64,000 nucleotides of DNA from contig CAMPKC010000001.1 of the NCBI GenBank assembly GCA_946887045.1, forward strand, positions 123,309 through 187,308. The letters run 5' to 3'. The number at the start of each line of letters is the position of its first letter. Positions within the stretch are counted from its first letter, which is position 1. Of this stretch, positions 39,301-48,472 are shown in pieces. Source of the DNA: an uncultured Sphingobacteriaceae bacterium. Its GTDB lineage: Bacteria > Bacteroidota > Bacteroidia > Sphingobacteriales > Sphingobacteriaceae. The notes beneath the pieces are model-generated. The model searched no databases. It saw only the letters and a list, made by a program, of their open reading frames with translations, and had not been told where the DNA came from. The position numbers and the translations under genes were made by a program.

Positions 39301-40691
39301 AGTCGATTCTTACTATCAGAAAGAAGACCTCTTACTTCATTGTGCGCTTTAAACTTGGCATGTTCAGTAAGCAATTGCCGATTGAAGTTGTTTGGCTGAA
39401 AAAAAACCTTGTGTATTCCGCGATCGTCTGTGATTAACCAGAGCACACCAGCCTTATCGTAAAATAAATCGTGGACAACGTTTGAAAATTGACGGTTCGT
39501 GGCATTCGGCTCGTTATAAAAATACTCTATACGGTGACTGACCGGATCATAAAAGCCGAAGCCACCTCCTTTCATGTTAACCCAAACGGTGCCGTATATA
39601 TCTTCAAATACCTTAAAGCGGGTACTCGCCACGCTTTGTTTATCTGCGGCCTGATAAAGCATTTCGAACGTATTATTGTAAGGGCTTACCCTGATAACAC
39701 CGAATTTTTCAGGCTCTACCCACAAGTATCCCATCCTGTCTTCATAAATGGACGACAGAGAAGTGGGTGCTAAAACCATTTTCGAATGTTTATTAGTTTG
39801 GAGATCAACGGTTATTAATTCGCCCCTTGTGGTAGAAACGTACAGTTTATTGCGCTTCCTGGATGGACATATAGCCTTAATTCGTCCTGAGGAAATCTCC
39901 AGGTAACTGAATTGTCTTAGAGTTTTATTATAAAAAGCTAACAGTCCTTTCTCCGTTCCAATGTACAGGTAATCCTTATCCTCATTCACTGCTGTATAAC
40001 TTAACCGCTTACTGGTACTTAGCACAGAGCTTACGCTTTTATATCCTCCGCCCGCAGATCGTACAAGTAAACCAAGCCCGTTTGAAGTACCTACCCAGAT
40101 GTTATGATTTAAATCCTCATACACGAAATTGATGACATTGGAAGGAATACTATGTTCTCCTGAAAGGCCTTTTTTAAACGCAGTAAACCTTGTGCCACTG
40201 GTTATGTGAAATAAGCCGCTTTCGAGGCTTATCAGCAACACAGTTCCGTCTTTCAATACCAGAATCTTTCCAAATTCAACACGGCTCTTCTCTTCTTTTT
40301 GCAGGATCGTCGATACATTAAGAAACTGTTCCGTTCCCTTATCAAACCTGTAGATATTTCTGTCGGATCCTCTAAGCCATAGGTGATTAAAGCCGTCTTC
40401 TGCTACCACATCTATCCGGTCGTGCTTTAGTTCTGAACTGTCGCCAGGAGAAGATTTATAGGAGATAAAGTTGCGCCCATCAAATCGATTTATTCCGTTC
40501 CAAGTACTAAACCACATAAACCCTTCCCGATCTTTTATGAGATGAGTGACAGCATCATGAGACAAGCCATTCTCTGTAGAAAAGTATTCAATTTTACATT
40601 TTAACTGAGCAGCCGCAGTAAAACTTAGAAAGAAAGCGATAATAACGACATTAAAAGCAATGAATTTCTCTTTCCCGAACATAGAACTCAT
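36351..40691 (-). CDS. Hybrid two-component system regulator (HTCS) of the pectin PUL
   Basis: A 1446-residue one-protein phosphorelay. In order: signal/membrane anchor (about 8-28), a periplasmic double beta-propeller of Reg_prop repeats (about 35-740, e.g. DREGFMWFSTWNGINRFDG, DRKGNIWLGTKGNGLWK, DMEGNLWLATQNGLSKFN), a Y_Y_Y domain (about 750-850), one membrane helix (WWAYLLYFIILSILFLVV), HisKA with SHELRTPL (phospho-His about 941), HATPase_c (ILANAFKFTPEGKKI, GTGIGLALSKELVELHGG), a receiver (SDVMMPKMDG, phospho-Asp about 1243) and an AraC helix-turn-helix (about 1345-1446). HTCS proteins bind an oligosaccharide in the periplasm and activate the neighbouring PUL. All key residues are present. 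It is upstream of, and parallel to, susC. Confidence 0.97.
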   Translation of the reverse strand: MSSMFGKEKFIAFNVVIIAFFLSFTAAAQLKCKIEYFSTENGLSHDAVTHLIKDREGFMWFSTWNGINRFDGRNFISYKSSPGDSSELKHDRIDVVAEDGFNHLWLRGSDRNIYRFDKGTEQFLNVSTILQKEEKSRVEFGKILVLKDGTVLLISLESGLFHITSGTRFTAFKKGLSGEHSIPSNVINFVYEDLNHNIWVGTSNGLGLLVRSAGGGYKSVSSVLSTSKRLSYTAVNEDKDYLYIGTEKGLLAFYNKTLRQFSYLEISSGRIKAICPSRKRNKLYVSTTRGELITVDLQTNKHSKMVLAPTSLSSIYEDRMGYLWVEPEKFGVIRVSPYNNTFEMLYQAADKQSVASTRFKVFEDIYGTVWVNMKGGGFGFYDPVSHRIEYFYNEPNATNRQFSNVVHDLFYDKAGVLWLITDDRGIHKVFFQPNNFNRQLLTEHAKFKAHNEVRGLLSDSKNRLWVGAKSGKLTIYHKDRLLADVLINDPPAGLGPIYTMLEDRKGNIWLGTKGNGLWKAVPVDEHAAKYRLTQYLTSNSNLNGNQIYALLEDKKGRIWVGTFDNGFNVALDSGNGTDFINKGTTLKDYPGSFKKIRNLEFDVHGNIWVATTDGLLVLDAENEEYKVYNKIPGDKSSIGNNDVQIIFKDSKGKMWLGTSGGGIALAIGDNPLKALAFRNYTMKEGLPNDFILSCVEDMEGNLWLATQNGLSKFNIAKNSFRNFDSYDGLPKTAFSEASSVRLANGTLVFGTTKGFISFDPEHILNQKVPANIVFTNLRVNNQDILPDSEDGIIKKNINYVSEIVLEHNQNIFSIDYATLDHRFSNKQAYAYRLKGFDDAWQNNKGLLRITYTNLPPGEYLLEVKSLDNELNSNVQTKSLSITILPPPWRTWWAYLLYFIILSILFLVVRRTALTMLHLRNKITVEQKLAELKVSFFTNISHELRTPLTLILNPIEEISRSENLSVQGASYIEIVRKNANRMVRFINQLLDLRKVQSGKANLDLSTVEIVSFVKSICEYFTETARQKQIALELHSFEKELFTPVDAEKLDIVIYNILANAFKFTPEGKKIRVAINQGVSDDVFVISVHDQGPGVEDDKLQDIFELYYEGATKEGKNFKGTGIGLALSKELVELHGGKISAVNNIDGGLTINVELKLFRVNTIKEERVFAGNLPNTLAERLELQLADIIEKDCEFPLVLLVEDNDDLRNFLKQQLSEQYRVELASNGEEGYAKAQKLLPDLVLSDVMMPKMDGIQMLDKLRNNLATSHIPVVLLTAKSSIESQIEGLRYGADYYITKPFNNFFLMASIDNLIKRRKRIFEGLLEKKETIKLAPGEIVITSRDETFLKEVIKIVENGMAEPDFNIDAVADTIGMGRTTFYKKFKSLTNLAPVEFVRDMRIQRGKQLLDAGEHNISTVAYSVGFNNPKYFGTCFKEKYGVTPSLYLKTVN

Positions 40692-40984
40692 TTAATCGGG
40701 AAAGGCTACAAATGCAAATAAACCATGTGCAGCCATTCCTAAATACGAATCGATAAAATAAAGGTATTATTGGTTATTGTTAATACTGATCTAAAATACA
40801 GGAAAAATATCACATATCCGCCTGATTCGGCCTATAATTTCTAGAAACAGAAATTTGCTCATCGCTTATATACCCGTCTTTTCACAAAGGTGCGTTTCTT
40901 AAAAAAACCGTGAGGCAGGGCAATATTGCTCTTGACAAGAATTACCAAATATTCCTGTGTCTGATATTCCGGAGAAGGTCGGTT

Positions 40985-41617
40985 CTAAGAGACTCTCGTC
41001 GCCCGGGGATTCTTTTTGTGCTTTCTTATCTGTATCAGCACAGGAATTAAGGCTACAAAAATACTTATTGGCAGGATTAAGCCAAGGTAATCCTTGATTT
41101 GGGGAAATTGGGATCCCAATAAAAATCCCGCAAGGGTAAATGTACCAACGTACAAAACAATGGCAGCCAACGACACCGGTATAAATGTCATAAAATTCAT
41201 TCGAGTTGTCCCTGTGATTGCGGGAGTAAATGGTCGGATTACAGGAAGGAATTTCCCGAGGATGAGCGAACTTTTTTTATGCTTCTCGATATATTTTTCG
41301 GCCAGCGTCACATATTTTTTCTTAAAGTACCAGCTATCTTTTTTCTTGTAAAGCCGTTCTTTAAATCTTCTCCCGATGTAAAATCCCAAGATGTCTCCAG
41401 CAAATGCGGCCAGAATAACACTAAGCAGCAAAGTCGTAATATGAACTTCGAGGGTTCGGGTGCTTACCAGCAGGCCTGCCGTAAACAGGAGCGACTCTCC
41501 GCCCGGTACAATGAGCCCCAAAAGCAAGCCCGTCTCGGCAAATACAAACAATACTATGATAAGAAAGCCTCCCCATTCAATTAATGCTGAAGTTTCTATC
41601 AGAAGCAAAGTGCTCAT
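40985..41617 (-). CDS. DedA-family membrane protein
   Basis: A 210-residue polytopic inner-membrane protein of the DedA/SNARE-associated (VTT) family. Key blocks: ETGLLLGLIVPGGESLLFTA (the E-x-G-x-x-x-P-x-x-P-G-E-type motif), then AAFAGDILGFYIGRRF, and GKFLPVIRPFTPAITGTTRM (the F-x-R-x-x-P-x-x-x-G motif). Family members flip phospholipids or undecaprenyl phosphate and support envelope integrity. Its start overlaps the upstream stop by one base (TAATG), so it is translationally coupled to the SdiA-regulated-like gene. Confidence 0.93.
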   Translation of the reverse strand: MSTLLLIETSALIEWGGFLIIVLFVFAETGLLLGLIVPGGESLLFTAGLLVSTRTLEVHITTLLLSVILAAFAGDILGFYIGRRFKERLYKKKDSWYFKKKYVTLAEKYIEKHKKSSLILGKFLPVIRPFTPAITGTTRMNFMTFIPVSLAAIVLYVGTFTLAGFLLGSQFPQIKDYLGLILPISIFVALIPVLIQIRKHKKNPRATRVS

Positions 41618-42519
41618 TACTGTACTTTTACTTCTAATATATTTCCCGGATCTTTTTTGCCTTCATTAGAGATGTACATATTCCCTTCGGGGCTAAAACT
41701 GATTCCTTCGGGTTTATAAAACTCTTTCTTATCAAGAGGCTTCAAATATTTTAGCTTACCCTGCCTGTCGAGCACTAATAACTTAGGACTGGTTGCCTCT
41801 GTAATATAAATATCTCCGGTTTTCGGGTGAATAGCCAGGGCCGAAGGCTGCATTTGAGCGCCGGTCTTTTTAGATTTAATATTCGCAAATACCGCGTCGT
41901 TCAAATCGATTTTGTAAACCGGGTCCCTTTCCATTTTGTAATCCGATAAGCTAAAGCTGTAAATGCCTTTGTAAGCATCTGTTTGCTGCTCGTTTCCTTT
42001 GATAGCAACCAACAGACGATTATTTGTTGGATCGTAGCACATTCCCTCCGTGTTTTGCTCTGTGGTAAGGTGTGTTTTAAATGAACGGATCGAAGGCTTG
42101 CTACTGTTATAATTTTTCACTTCAAAGATTTGTCCGTCAGACTGCAACACATAAGCTGTTGGCCCCACTATCGCCAAACCTTCATAATCGCCTGCACCCG
42201 CAAAGGGTATCTCCTTTTCGATTTCTCCGGCGCTTGTATTGTATACGAAAATCTTACCCATCTCATCCTGTACACAGGCGAAGCTGTTATTGCCGAGATA
42301 AACAAGTGCGGATATCTCTCTCAAAATCGAAGGCACCTCATGTTTTTTGATAATTTCAACACCTGTACTTATCTGTTCCGACTTATCATTCTTCTTTTTG
42401 TCATTATCTTTTTTTTCACTTTTTTCGGTAAACACTTTATCAATGTTGGTAGAACGTATGGTAAAAGCCACTCCTAACGAAAGGACTATAAATGCTATGA
42501 TAAAAATTGCTGTACGCAT
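41617..42519 (-). CDS. SdiA-regulated-like beta-propeller protein
   Basis: A 300-residue membrane-anchored protein: N-terminal hydrophobic helix (IFIIAFIVLSLGVAFTI), a Lys/Asp-rich linker (about 30-50), and a five- or six-bladed propeller matching the SdiA-regulated domain family (EISALVYLGNNSFACVQDE, DYEGLAIVGPTAYVLQSDG, NTEGMCYDPTNNRLLVAIKG, QPSALAIHPKTGDIYITEA, KPEGISFSPEGNMYISNEGK). These proteins have no proven reaction. The anchored propeller would face the periplasm. It is followed by dedA with a one-base overlap and is likely expressed with it. Confidence 0.8.
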   Translation of the reverse strand: MRTAIFIIAFIVLSLGVAFTIRSTNIDKVFTEKSEKKDNDKKKNDKSEQISTGVEIIKKHEVPSILREISALVYLGNNSFACVQDEMGKIFVYNTSAGEIEKEIPFAGAGDYEGLAIVGPTAYVLQSDGQIFEVKNYNSSKPSIRSFKTHLTTEQNTEGMCYDPTNNRLLVAIKGNEQQTDAYKGIYSFSLSDYKMERDPVYKIDLNDAVFANIKSKKTGAQMQPSALAIHPKTGDIYITEATSPKLLVLDRQGKLKYLKPLDKKEFYKPEGISFSPEGNMYISNEGKKDPGNILEVKVQ

Positions 42520-42617
42520 GATCTTAGACGTTAATAAAAATGAATAATTATTTAAATACTATACACCATGTTGCAGTGTTTCATTCGTAGATTCAGTCGA
42601 TATAACAAAGTTGCAAT

Positions 42618-43910
42618 TCAATTCTGGAAAGAATTGGGAAAGCGCCTGATTTTCGGTGTTATTGAAAAAACATGCTTTCCGAGGTAATGGTATTCGAGTT
42701 TCAGATGGCTTACATCAGCTACCGCTTTTGCTATAGCAAGGCCAAGACCGGTAGATTCCGTAGATGCACTGCCCTTATAAAACCGCTGGAAAATTACCTG
42801 CTCAACCAGTGCGGTGCCGCCATCATTTTCGATGCTAAGCTGTTCGCTGCTAATTATGATGCGAATAGTTTTTCCCGGCTTACTATGTCTGACTGCGTTT
42901 TTTATCAGGTTACTGAGCATGATATCGGCCAAATCAGGATTGATCAGCCAGACACAAACAGCCTCTTCTTTCAATGAAAGATCCAGCTTGTGAAATTCAA
43001 TTTGCTCTTTAAAATCATCCAGAAGTTTTCTCACAAGATCATTAACATTCACTTCCGAGATTTCATCAAACTGATCATTTTCGATTTTTGAAAGAAGCAG
43101 GAGAGATTGATTAAGGCGTTTGAGCCGCTCCAGACTGTTTAGTGCCGAGCCGAGCAATTCTCCCTGTTCTTCATTTATCGAGGTTTTATCAGCCAGCAAT
43201 TCCAGCTTGTTCATTGCAATTGCAAGAGGTGTTTGCAACTCGTGCGAGGCATTTTCAATAAACTGCTTTTGCTTGTTATAGCTCTCGATATTTTTTGTCA
43301 GGAACCGTTGAATGGTTTTTTGCATAAAATTAAACTCATCGATGCGGGTTTTACTTAAAGTAAGCGGTTGGCCGTCTTTAAGTTTAAACGATCTCAGCTG
43401 ATTCATCAGGAAATAGAAAGGCTTCCAGATGTTCCTCAAAAGATAACTATTAAGGACAACGATTGTTAAGATTAGTCCGAAATACAACAACAGTAATGCC
43501 TGGGTCAGCTCTGTGATCAGGTCGTCTTCTTCAACCATCGAAGTAATCACGCGCATGCTGTAATAGCTATTGCCGTTGTTAAATACGGTTTTTAACATCC
43601 TTACCGGTTCATAATCCTTTTCATTCTGCATATACATCAATGTGTCGATGAATATATCCCGATGATCTTTTGCCTGTCCCGCTGTTATTGCTGTAATTGA
43701 ATAATTTCCTTCTTCGAAATTTGCTTTTTTCAATATAGTACTATCCTTTCGGGCTTCAGAAACAATTAGTAATCTCTGGTTGTCGAGTCCGTCGTCCATA
43801 CTGTCATAAACCTCATCAAGCATAGCGTAGTAGAACAGACCTGCCCAAATAGGAATGATAATTATCAGAATGATCGAGAAATAAATTGAGGTATAATTAA
43901 GGAGTTTCAT
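42618..43910 (-). CDS. Membrane sensor histidine kinase
   Basis: A 430-residue kinase with two membrane helices (about 8-28 and 133-155) flanking a periplasmic sensor of about 100 residues. The dimerisation/phosphoacceptor region has FIENASHELQTPLAIAMNKL (His about 223). The ATPase domain has NLIKNAVRHSKPGKTIRIII (N box) and GSASTESTGLGLAIAKAV (G box). Its start overlaps the response-regulator stop by 4 bp, so the pair is translationally coupled. The signal is unknown. Confidence 0.93.
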   Translation of the reverse strand: MKLLNYTSIYFSIILIIIIPIWAGLFYYAMLDEVYDSMDDGLDNQRLLIVSEARKDSTILKKANFEEGNYSITAITAGQAKDHRDIFIDTLMYMQNEKDYEPVRMLKTVFNNGNSYYSMRVITSMVEEDDLITELTQALLLLYFGLILTIVVLNSYLLRNIWKPFYFLMNQLRSFKLKDGQPLTLSKTRIDEFNFMQKTIQRFLTKNIESYNKQKQFIENASHELQTPLAIAMNKLELLADKTSINEEQGELLGSALNSLERLKRLNQSLLLLSKIENDQFDEISEVNVNDLVRKLLDDFKEQIEFHKLDLSLKEEAVCVWLINPDLADIMLSNLIKNAVRHSKPGKTIRIIISSEQLSIENDGGTALVEQVIFQRFYKGSASTESTGLGLAIAKAVADVSHLKLEYHYLGKHVFSITPKIRRFPNSFQN

Positions 43911-44587
43911 TCTGTGAACAGCTTATAACCTATTCCATAAACAGCCCGAATATCAACATTCGCTTTAGATTCCTTAAGTTTCTTCCTGATGTTCTTTATT
44001 TGAGAGTAGATAAAATCAAAATTGTCTGCTTCATCTATGTGATCTCCCCAAACATGTTCGACCAGAGCCGATTTGTTTACCAGGCGATTTTTGTTAGTTA
44101 CCAGGTACAGCAGTACTTCAAACTCCTTCCGGTTGGTTGGGAAAGGTTGCCCTTCGACAAATGCGAGACGCTGTTCTGTATCTATCAGCAAATTTCCGGC
44201 ATCGATTTGGTTAATTCCATTGAACTTTCTGCGCCGGTGCACCGCTTTAACACGCGCAATTAACTCTGGTATATGAAAGGGCTTGGCAAGATAATCATCG
44301 GCACCAAGGTTTAACCCTGTCAGCCTATCGTCGAGTGAGTTTTTTGCCGATACAATAATCACTCCTTCGGTTTTATCAAGAGCTTTGAGCTCTTTCAAAA
44401 GATCGAGTCCAGTCTGTTTATCCTGCAGGGATATATCAAGGAGGATACAATCATATTGATAAGCATGAATTTTCTGAACAGCAGTTTCGTAAGTAGAGGC
44501 TGTTTCTACCACGTATTGTTCGCTTTTAAGCGCGCTGGTAATAGTATCCAGCATTTCAGGTTCATCTTCAACAACTAAGATCTTCAT
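43907..44587 (-). CDS. OmpR/PhoB-family response regulator
   Basis: A 226-residue regulator: receiver domain about 1-115 (VVEDEPEMLD acidic pocket, phospho-Asp in YDCILLDISLQDKQTGLDLL, VIIVSAKNS, and the Lys of DDYLAKPF), then a winged-helix DNA-binding domain about 130-224 (NRKEFEVLLYLVTNKNRLVN, NFDFIYSQIKNIRKKLKES, YGIGYKLF). It is the first gene of a two-gene operon with the histidine kinase. Targets are not visible; the nearby K+/H+ antiporter gene on the same strand is a candidate only by position. Confidence 0.95.
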   Translation of the reverse strand: MKILVVEDEPEMLDTITSALKSEQYVVETASTYETAVQKIHAYQYDCILLDISLQDKQTGLDLLKELKALDKTEGVIIVSAKNSLDDRLTGLNLGADDYLAKPFHIPELIARVKAVHRRRKFNGINQIDAGNLLIDTEQRLAFVEGQPFPTNRKEFEVLLYLVTNKNRLVNKSALVEHVWGDHIDEADNFDFIYSQIKNIRKKLKESKANVDIRAVYGIGYKLFTE

Positions 44588-44792
44588 CGGTATGTTGTTA
44601 ACGAATAAGGGCGAATGTAGTTTTTTAGAAAGGCAGATGTGCTTACTCCCTTCGTGTGGGACAAATTTTGAGTCAAAAATTCACTTTACTCATAAGTCAA
44701 ATAACAGGACAATCGGGGGTTCAGAATCCTGGATGGCGATTACGTGAGGCCAGATAAAGCACCCTACGGGGAATACACGATAATTAGTCCGG

Positions 44793-46283
44793 TTACTCCG
44801 GTGCATCAGACTCATTCACTTTAGAAACATTAAGCACCGACAAGGTTTTCTCTATAGCCTCCTCATTATCTCCTGTTATTATAAGCCTGTCGCCTTGCTC
44901 TAATCTGGTATTTCCGCCTGGAGTAATGTACTTGCCATTTCTGTTTATTAATACGATAAGTGCATTTTTTGGCAAGGCCAGTTCCACGATCTTCCGGTTA
45001 ATAGCAGTGCTATCGGCAGACAGATCAATCTCCAACAGTGCATTTTTCGATTCATCAGAAAGTTCTATATCAATGGCAAATTTCCTTTTTGCTTTTTCAG
45101 GAACTATTAACCGTAACCATTTTGCCACTATGGGCAATGTAGTACCCTGAAGTATTACAGAAGTGGTTGAAATAAAAAACACCAGATTAAATATTGTTCC
45201 AGCTTTATCAACCCCTGCAATCAGCGGGTAGGTAGCAAAAACAATCGGGACAGCTCCCCTCAAACCAACCCAGGATATGAAAAGTTTTTCCCTGATTTGC
45301 ATTTTAAACGGACTTAGACTGAGAAAAACACTTACTGGCCGGGCAACCAGAATGAGGAAAAGAGAAATTAAAAGCCCCAATCCTATTAAAGGCAAGATTC
45401 GACTAGGAAACACTAATAATCCGAGCGTCAGGAACAGTAAAATTTGCATCAGCCAGGCCTGGCCGTCATAAAAACGAAGCAAACTCTTTTTATGAATAAA
45501 TTGGGTGTTCCCCAGAATAATTGCTGAGATATAAATGGCTAAAAAACCGTTACCGCCAATTATGTCTGTAAATGAGAAAGTGAAAAACATTAAAGCCAAT
45601 ACCAGTACAGGATATAAACCTTCTGCCTGAAGTTTGATCCGGTTTATGATCCTGATATTTAAGTATCCCATTAATATTCCTACACCTGCACCTAGCACCA
45701 TCTGCTTAATAAACATCCAAATCAATTGGAGCGAAGAGGTTTCGCCATTAACAACGAGGTAAGTCAGGCTTATTGTTAGAAAATATGCCATGGGATCATT
45801 TGAGCCACTTTCTAACTCCAGGGTGGGTCTCAGGTTTCTTTTTAATCCTATATTCTTCGATCTGAGAATTGAAAATACGGCCGCAGCATCGGTGGAAGAC
45901 ACTATCGCTCCCAGCAGAAGACCCTCAAGTAAGCTAAAGTCTGATATCCAAAAAACAAACAAGCCGATAGAAAGAGCTGTTAGCAGCACCCCAACAGTCG
46001 ACAATACAACTCCCCGCCATAATACCGGCTTAATGCCTGTCCATTGAGTTTCTAATCCACCGGAAAACAAGATGAAATTAAGTGCGACTACGCCAATGAA
46101 CTGAGTTAACTTTGGATCGTCAAAATAAATTCCGCCGATACCTTCCGACCCGGCAAACATTCCTACAACAATAAATAAGAGCAAAGTTGGGATGCCTACT
46201 CTGCTTCCCGTTTTACTGATCACTATGCTTACGATAAGTAATACTGATGCAACAAGCAAAAAATTATCGGCTTCAAATGTCAT
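44793..46283 (-). CDS. K+/H+ antiporter of the CPA1 (NhaP2/CvrA) type
   Basis: A 496-residue antiporter. Residues about 1-385 contain roughly 12 membrane helices, with the CPA motifs GVVALNFILFSGGLETQW, AIVSSTDAAAVFSILRSKNI and LELESGSNDPMAYFLTISLT (the N-D pair of the ion site) and WVGLRGAVPIVFATYPLIAG. A cytoplasmic TrkA_C/RCK_C domain follows at about 400-485 (GGNTRLEQGDRLIITGD). It exchanges K+ (or Na+) for protons, gated by a regulatory nucleotide-binding-like tail, and serves pH and osmotic control. It stands alone, 205 bp upstream of the response-regulator gene. Confidence 0.92.
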   Translation of the reverse strand: MTFEADNFLLVASVLLIVSIVISKTGSRVGIPTLLLFIVVGMFAGSEGIGGIYFDDPKLTQFIGVVALNFILFSGGLETQWTGIKPVLWRGVVLSTVGVLLTALSIGLFVFWISDFSLLEGLLLGAIVSSTDAAAVFSILRSKNIGLKRNLRPTLELESGSNDPMAYFLTISLTYLVVNGETSSLQLIWMFIKQMVLGAGVGILMGYLNIRIINRIKLQAEGLYPVLVLALMFFTFSFTDIIGGNGFLAIYISAIILGNTQFIHKKSLLRFYDGQAWLMQILLFLTLGLLVFPSRILPLIGLGLLISLFLILVARPVSVFLSLSPFKMQIREKLFISWVGLRGAVPIVFATYPLIAGVDKAGTIFNLVFFISTTSVILQGTTLPIVAKWLRLIVPEKAKRKFAIDIELSDESKNALLEIDLSADSTAINRKIVELALPKNALIVLINRNGKYITPGGNTRLEQGDRLIITGDNEEAIEKTLSVLNVSKVNESDAPE

Positions 46284-46446
46284 ACTACAATATTATGATA
46301 ATTCTTACTCTATACCTTATAAAGTACTGGCTGGCTTTTTTAGTTTCACCTGATGGGCTGCCTGCCACTGACAGCTTAGCTTGGTCTGACCCCATGGAAA
46401 CATCTGATGAGAATGCACAGGATTATCTGTTATCGTCGAAAACTGA

Positions 46447-46490
46447 CGACTCTTTTTTATTTAACAATCCGTAGAGCCCTATGAGAAATA
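46447..46490. repeat. Dispersed repeat with CCGTAGAG motif, partial copy
   Basis: GACGACTCTTTTTTATTTAA is followed by CAATCCGTAGAGCCCTATGA. It shares this order with copies at about 48430-48470, 57265-57315 and 57890-57945, where the palindrome is completed by CTCTACGG. Here the second arm is missing. Confidence 0.6.
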
Positions 46491-46499
46491 CATACCCTA

Positions 46500-48134
46500 T
46501 TAATTCTGTTCAATTTCCTTCAAGCTCGCCATTTTCTTGTAGGCAAGGAAACCTTTAATATCTTCGAAGTGTTCGCGAACGCGTTTATTGCCAAATTCGA
46601 ATACTTTTTGAGCCAGTCCGTCCAAGAAATCGCGGTCGTGCGAGACCAAAATCAAGGTGCCATCAAAATCTTGCAAGGCCTCTTTGATGATGTCTTTGGT
46701 CTTCATATCCAAATGGTTCGTCGGCTCATCGAGGATCAACACATTTACTGGTTCTAACAGCAGTTTGATCATGGCTAAACGGGTTTTTTCACCGCCGGAA
46801 AGCACTTTGACCTTTTTGGTAGTATCGTCGCCGCTAAACATAAAAGCACCTAAAAGGTCTTTGATTTTTATAGTTCCGTCACTTAATGGAATCTTATCAA
46901 TCGTTTCAAATACCGTTAAATTTTCATCGAGCAATGCGGCTTGGTTTTGAGCGAAATACCCAATCTTCGCATTGTGACCAACTTTTAAACTTCCCTCAAA
47001 ATCAATCTCGCCCATTATGGCTTTGATCATGGTCGACTTACCTTCGCCATTTTTTCCGACAAACGCCACCTTTTCTCCCCGCTCAATCACCATCGAGGCT
47101 TTTTCGAATACCACATGATCGCCGTATTTTTTCGTGAGATCTTCTACAATCACCGGGTACTGACCCGAACGTGGCGATGGCGGAAACTTCAAACGCAATG
47201 CGGAGGTATCTACTTCATCGATCTCAAGAATTTCGAGCTTTTCGAGCATTTTTACCCGCGACTGCACCTGCAAAGTTTTTGAGTAGGTACCTCTAAAGCG
47301 ATCTATGAATTCCTGGTTATCTGCAATGAAGCGTTGCTGTTCTTCATATGCTTTTAACTGATGTACACGGCGGTCGGCACGCAGCTGCAGGTAATGACTG
47401 TATTTGGCTTTATAATCGTAGATCCGGCCCATGGTAACCTCGATTGTACGATTCGTAATATTATCCACAAAGGCACGGTCGTGGGAAATCACCATCACAG
47501 CCTTTGCTGAATTAATTAAAAAATCTTCTAACCATTGAATACTTTCAATATCCATATGGTTAGTTGGCTCATCCAATAGAATCAGATCGGGTTTCTTTAA
47601 CAAAATCTTGGCTAGTTCAATCCGCATACGCCATCCGCCCGAAAACTCAGAAGTCTGTCGGTTAAAATCTGAGCGTTGAAAACCCAAACCTTTTAATACT
47701 TTCTCTACCTCAGCGTCGTAATTAGTCTCTTCCACCGAATAAAACTTCTCGCTCAGTTCCGATACGCGCTCAATTAGCTTCATGTAATCGTCGCTTTCAT
47801 AGTCGGTTCTGATAGTGAGTTGTTCATTGATCTCATCCAGTTCCTTTTGCATTTGATGCACCTCCTGAAAAGCTTTTGAGGCTTCCTCGAAAACAGTAAC
47901 ATTGTCGTGGGTGAGCAAATGCTGCGGCAGGTAGGCAATTACCGCTTCCTTTGGTCCGGTAACAGTACCAGTAGTAGGTTTCGCAGCACCGGCAATTATC
48001 TTTAAAATGGTAGACTTGCCAGCACCATTTTTACCCATCAGAGCTATTTTGTCGTTCTCGTTGATCGGAAAGGTTACATCACTAAACAGGGTGGTTCCGC
48101 CAAAAGAAACGGAGATATTATTTACATTAATCAC
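46500..48134 (-). CDS. ABC-F family ATPase (ribosome-associated type)
   Basis: A 544-residue soluble protein with two ABC ATPase cassettes and no membrane helices. First Walker A GKNGAGKST (about 35), signature SGGWRMRIELA, Walker B LILLDEPTNHMD; a charged linker (about 240-320); second Walker A GKNGEGKST (about 352), signature LSGGEKTRLAMIKLL and LILDEPTNHLD. This is the ABC-F layout (YbiT/Ettp-like) that acts on stalled or initiating ribosomes. No antibiotic-resistance subfamily signature is claimed. A CAAAGATA box at 48160-48167 fits a -7 element upstream. Confidence 0.95.
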   Translation of the reverse strand: MINVNNISVSFGGTTLFSDVTFPINENDKIALMGKNGAGKSTILKIIAGAAKPTTGTVTGPKEAVIAYLPQHLLTHDNVTVFEEASKAFQEVHQMQKELDEINEQLTIRTDYESDDYMKLIERVSELSEKFYSVEETNYDAEVEKVLKGLGFQRSDFNRQTSEFSGGWRMRIELAKILLKKPDLILLDEPTNHMDIESIQWLEDFLINSAKAVMVISHDRAFVDNITNRTIEVTMGRIYDYKAKYSHYLQLRADRRVHQLKAYEEQQRFIADNQEFIDRFRGTYSKTLQVQSRVKMLEKLEILEIDEVDTSALRLKFPPSPRSGQYPVIVEDLTKKYGDHVVFEKASMVIERGEKVAFVGKNGEGKSTMIKAIMGEIDFEGSLKVGHNAKIGYFAQNQAALLDENLTVFETIDKIPLSDGTIKIKDLLGAFMFSGDDTTKKVKVLSGGEKTRLAMIKLLLEPVNVLILDEPTNHLDMKTKDIIKEALQDFDGTLILVSHDRDFLDGLAQKVFEFGNKRVREHFEDIKGFLAYKKMASLKEIEQN

Positions 48135-48378
48135 GAAATGAGGATATTAAATTGAGCGGCAAAGATAGTGGAAAAGGTGATACAGCGCTCCCTCGAGTAC
48201 CGAATTAGCAAATGATTTATAAATGAAGCAAGCAAAGCCACCTTCTATTGGGAATATTCAGATTCTTTAACGAAGGGGTAGTGTATGAAAGTTTTGAAAT
48301 ACGGCAGTTGCAGTGTCCCACGAACAAGATACTTCTTTATATATTACTATTTTTTGAGACCGTGAATTATCTCCCATT

Positions 48379-48404
48379 TTGTTGGTGGGGACACCAACAA
48401 AGGG
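48379..48404. repeat. Solo copy of the 26-bp RAYT-1 terminal palindrome
   Basis: The 26 bp beginning TTGTTGGTGGGGACACCAAC are identical to the right end of the RAYT element at 49853-49878 and inverted relative to the left end at 49261-49286. It has no transposase and sits between the frameshifted surface-protein gene and the ABC-F gene, so it is a stand-alone REP unit. Confidence 0.85.
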
Positions 48405-48424
48405 TTTTGAATTTTGAGCAGAAG

Positions 48425-48472
48425 TCGAAGACTATCCGTAGAGCCCTGCGGAACTCTACGAACAGGCAGCTT
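48425..48472. repeat. Dispersed CCGTAGAG...CTCTACG repeat, copy 2
   Basis: AAGTCGAAGACTATCCGTAG then AGCCCTGCGGAACTCTACGA, a hairpin with 8-bp arms. It abuts the stop of the frameshifted gene. Confidence 0.65.

Noticed and set aside
41617..42519. Secreted phytase or strictosidine-synthase-like enzyme
   Set aside because: The propeller blades fit the SdiA-regulated pattern and no catalytic residues for either enzyme were seen.
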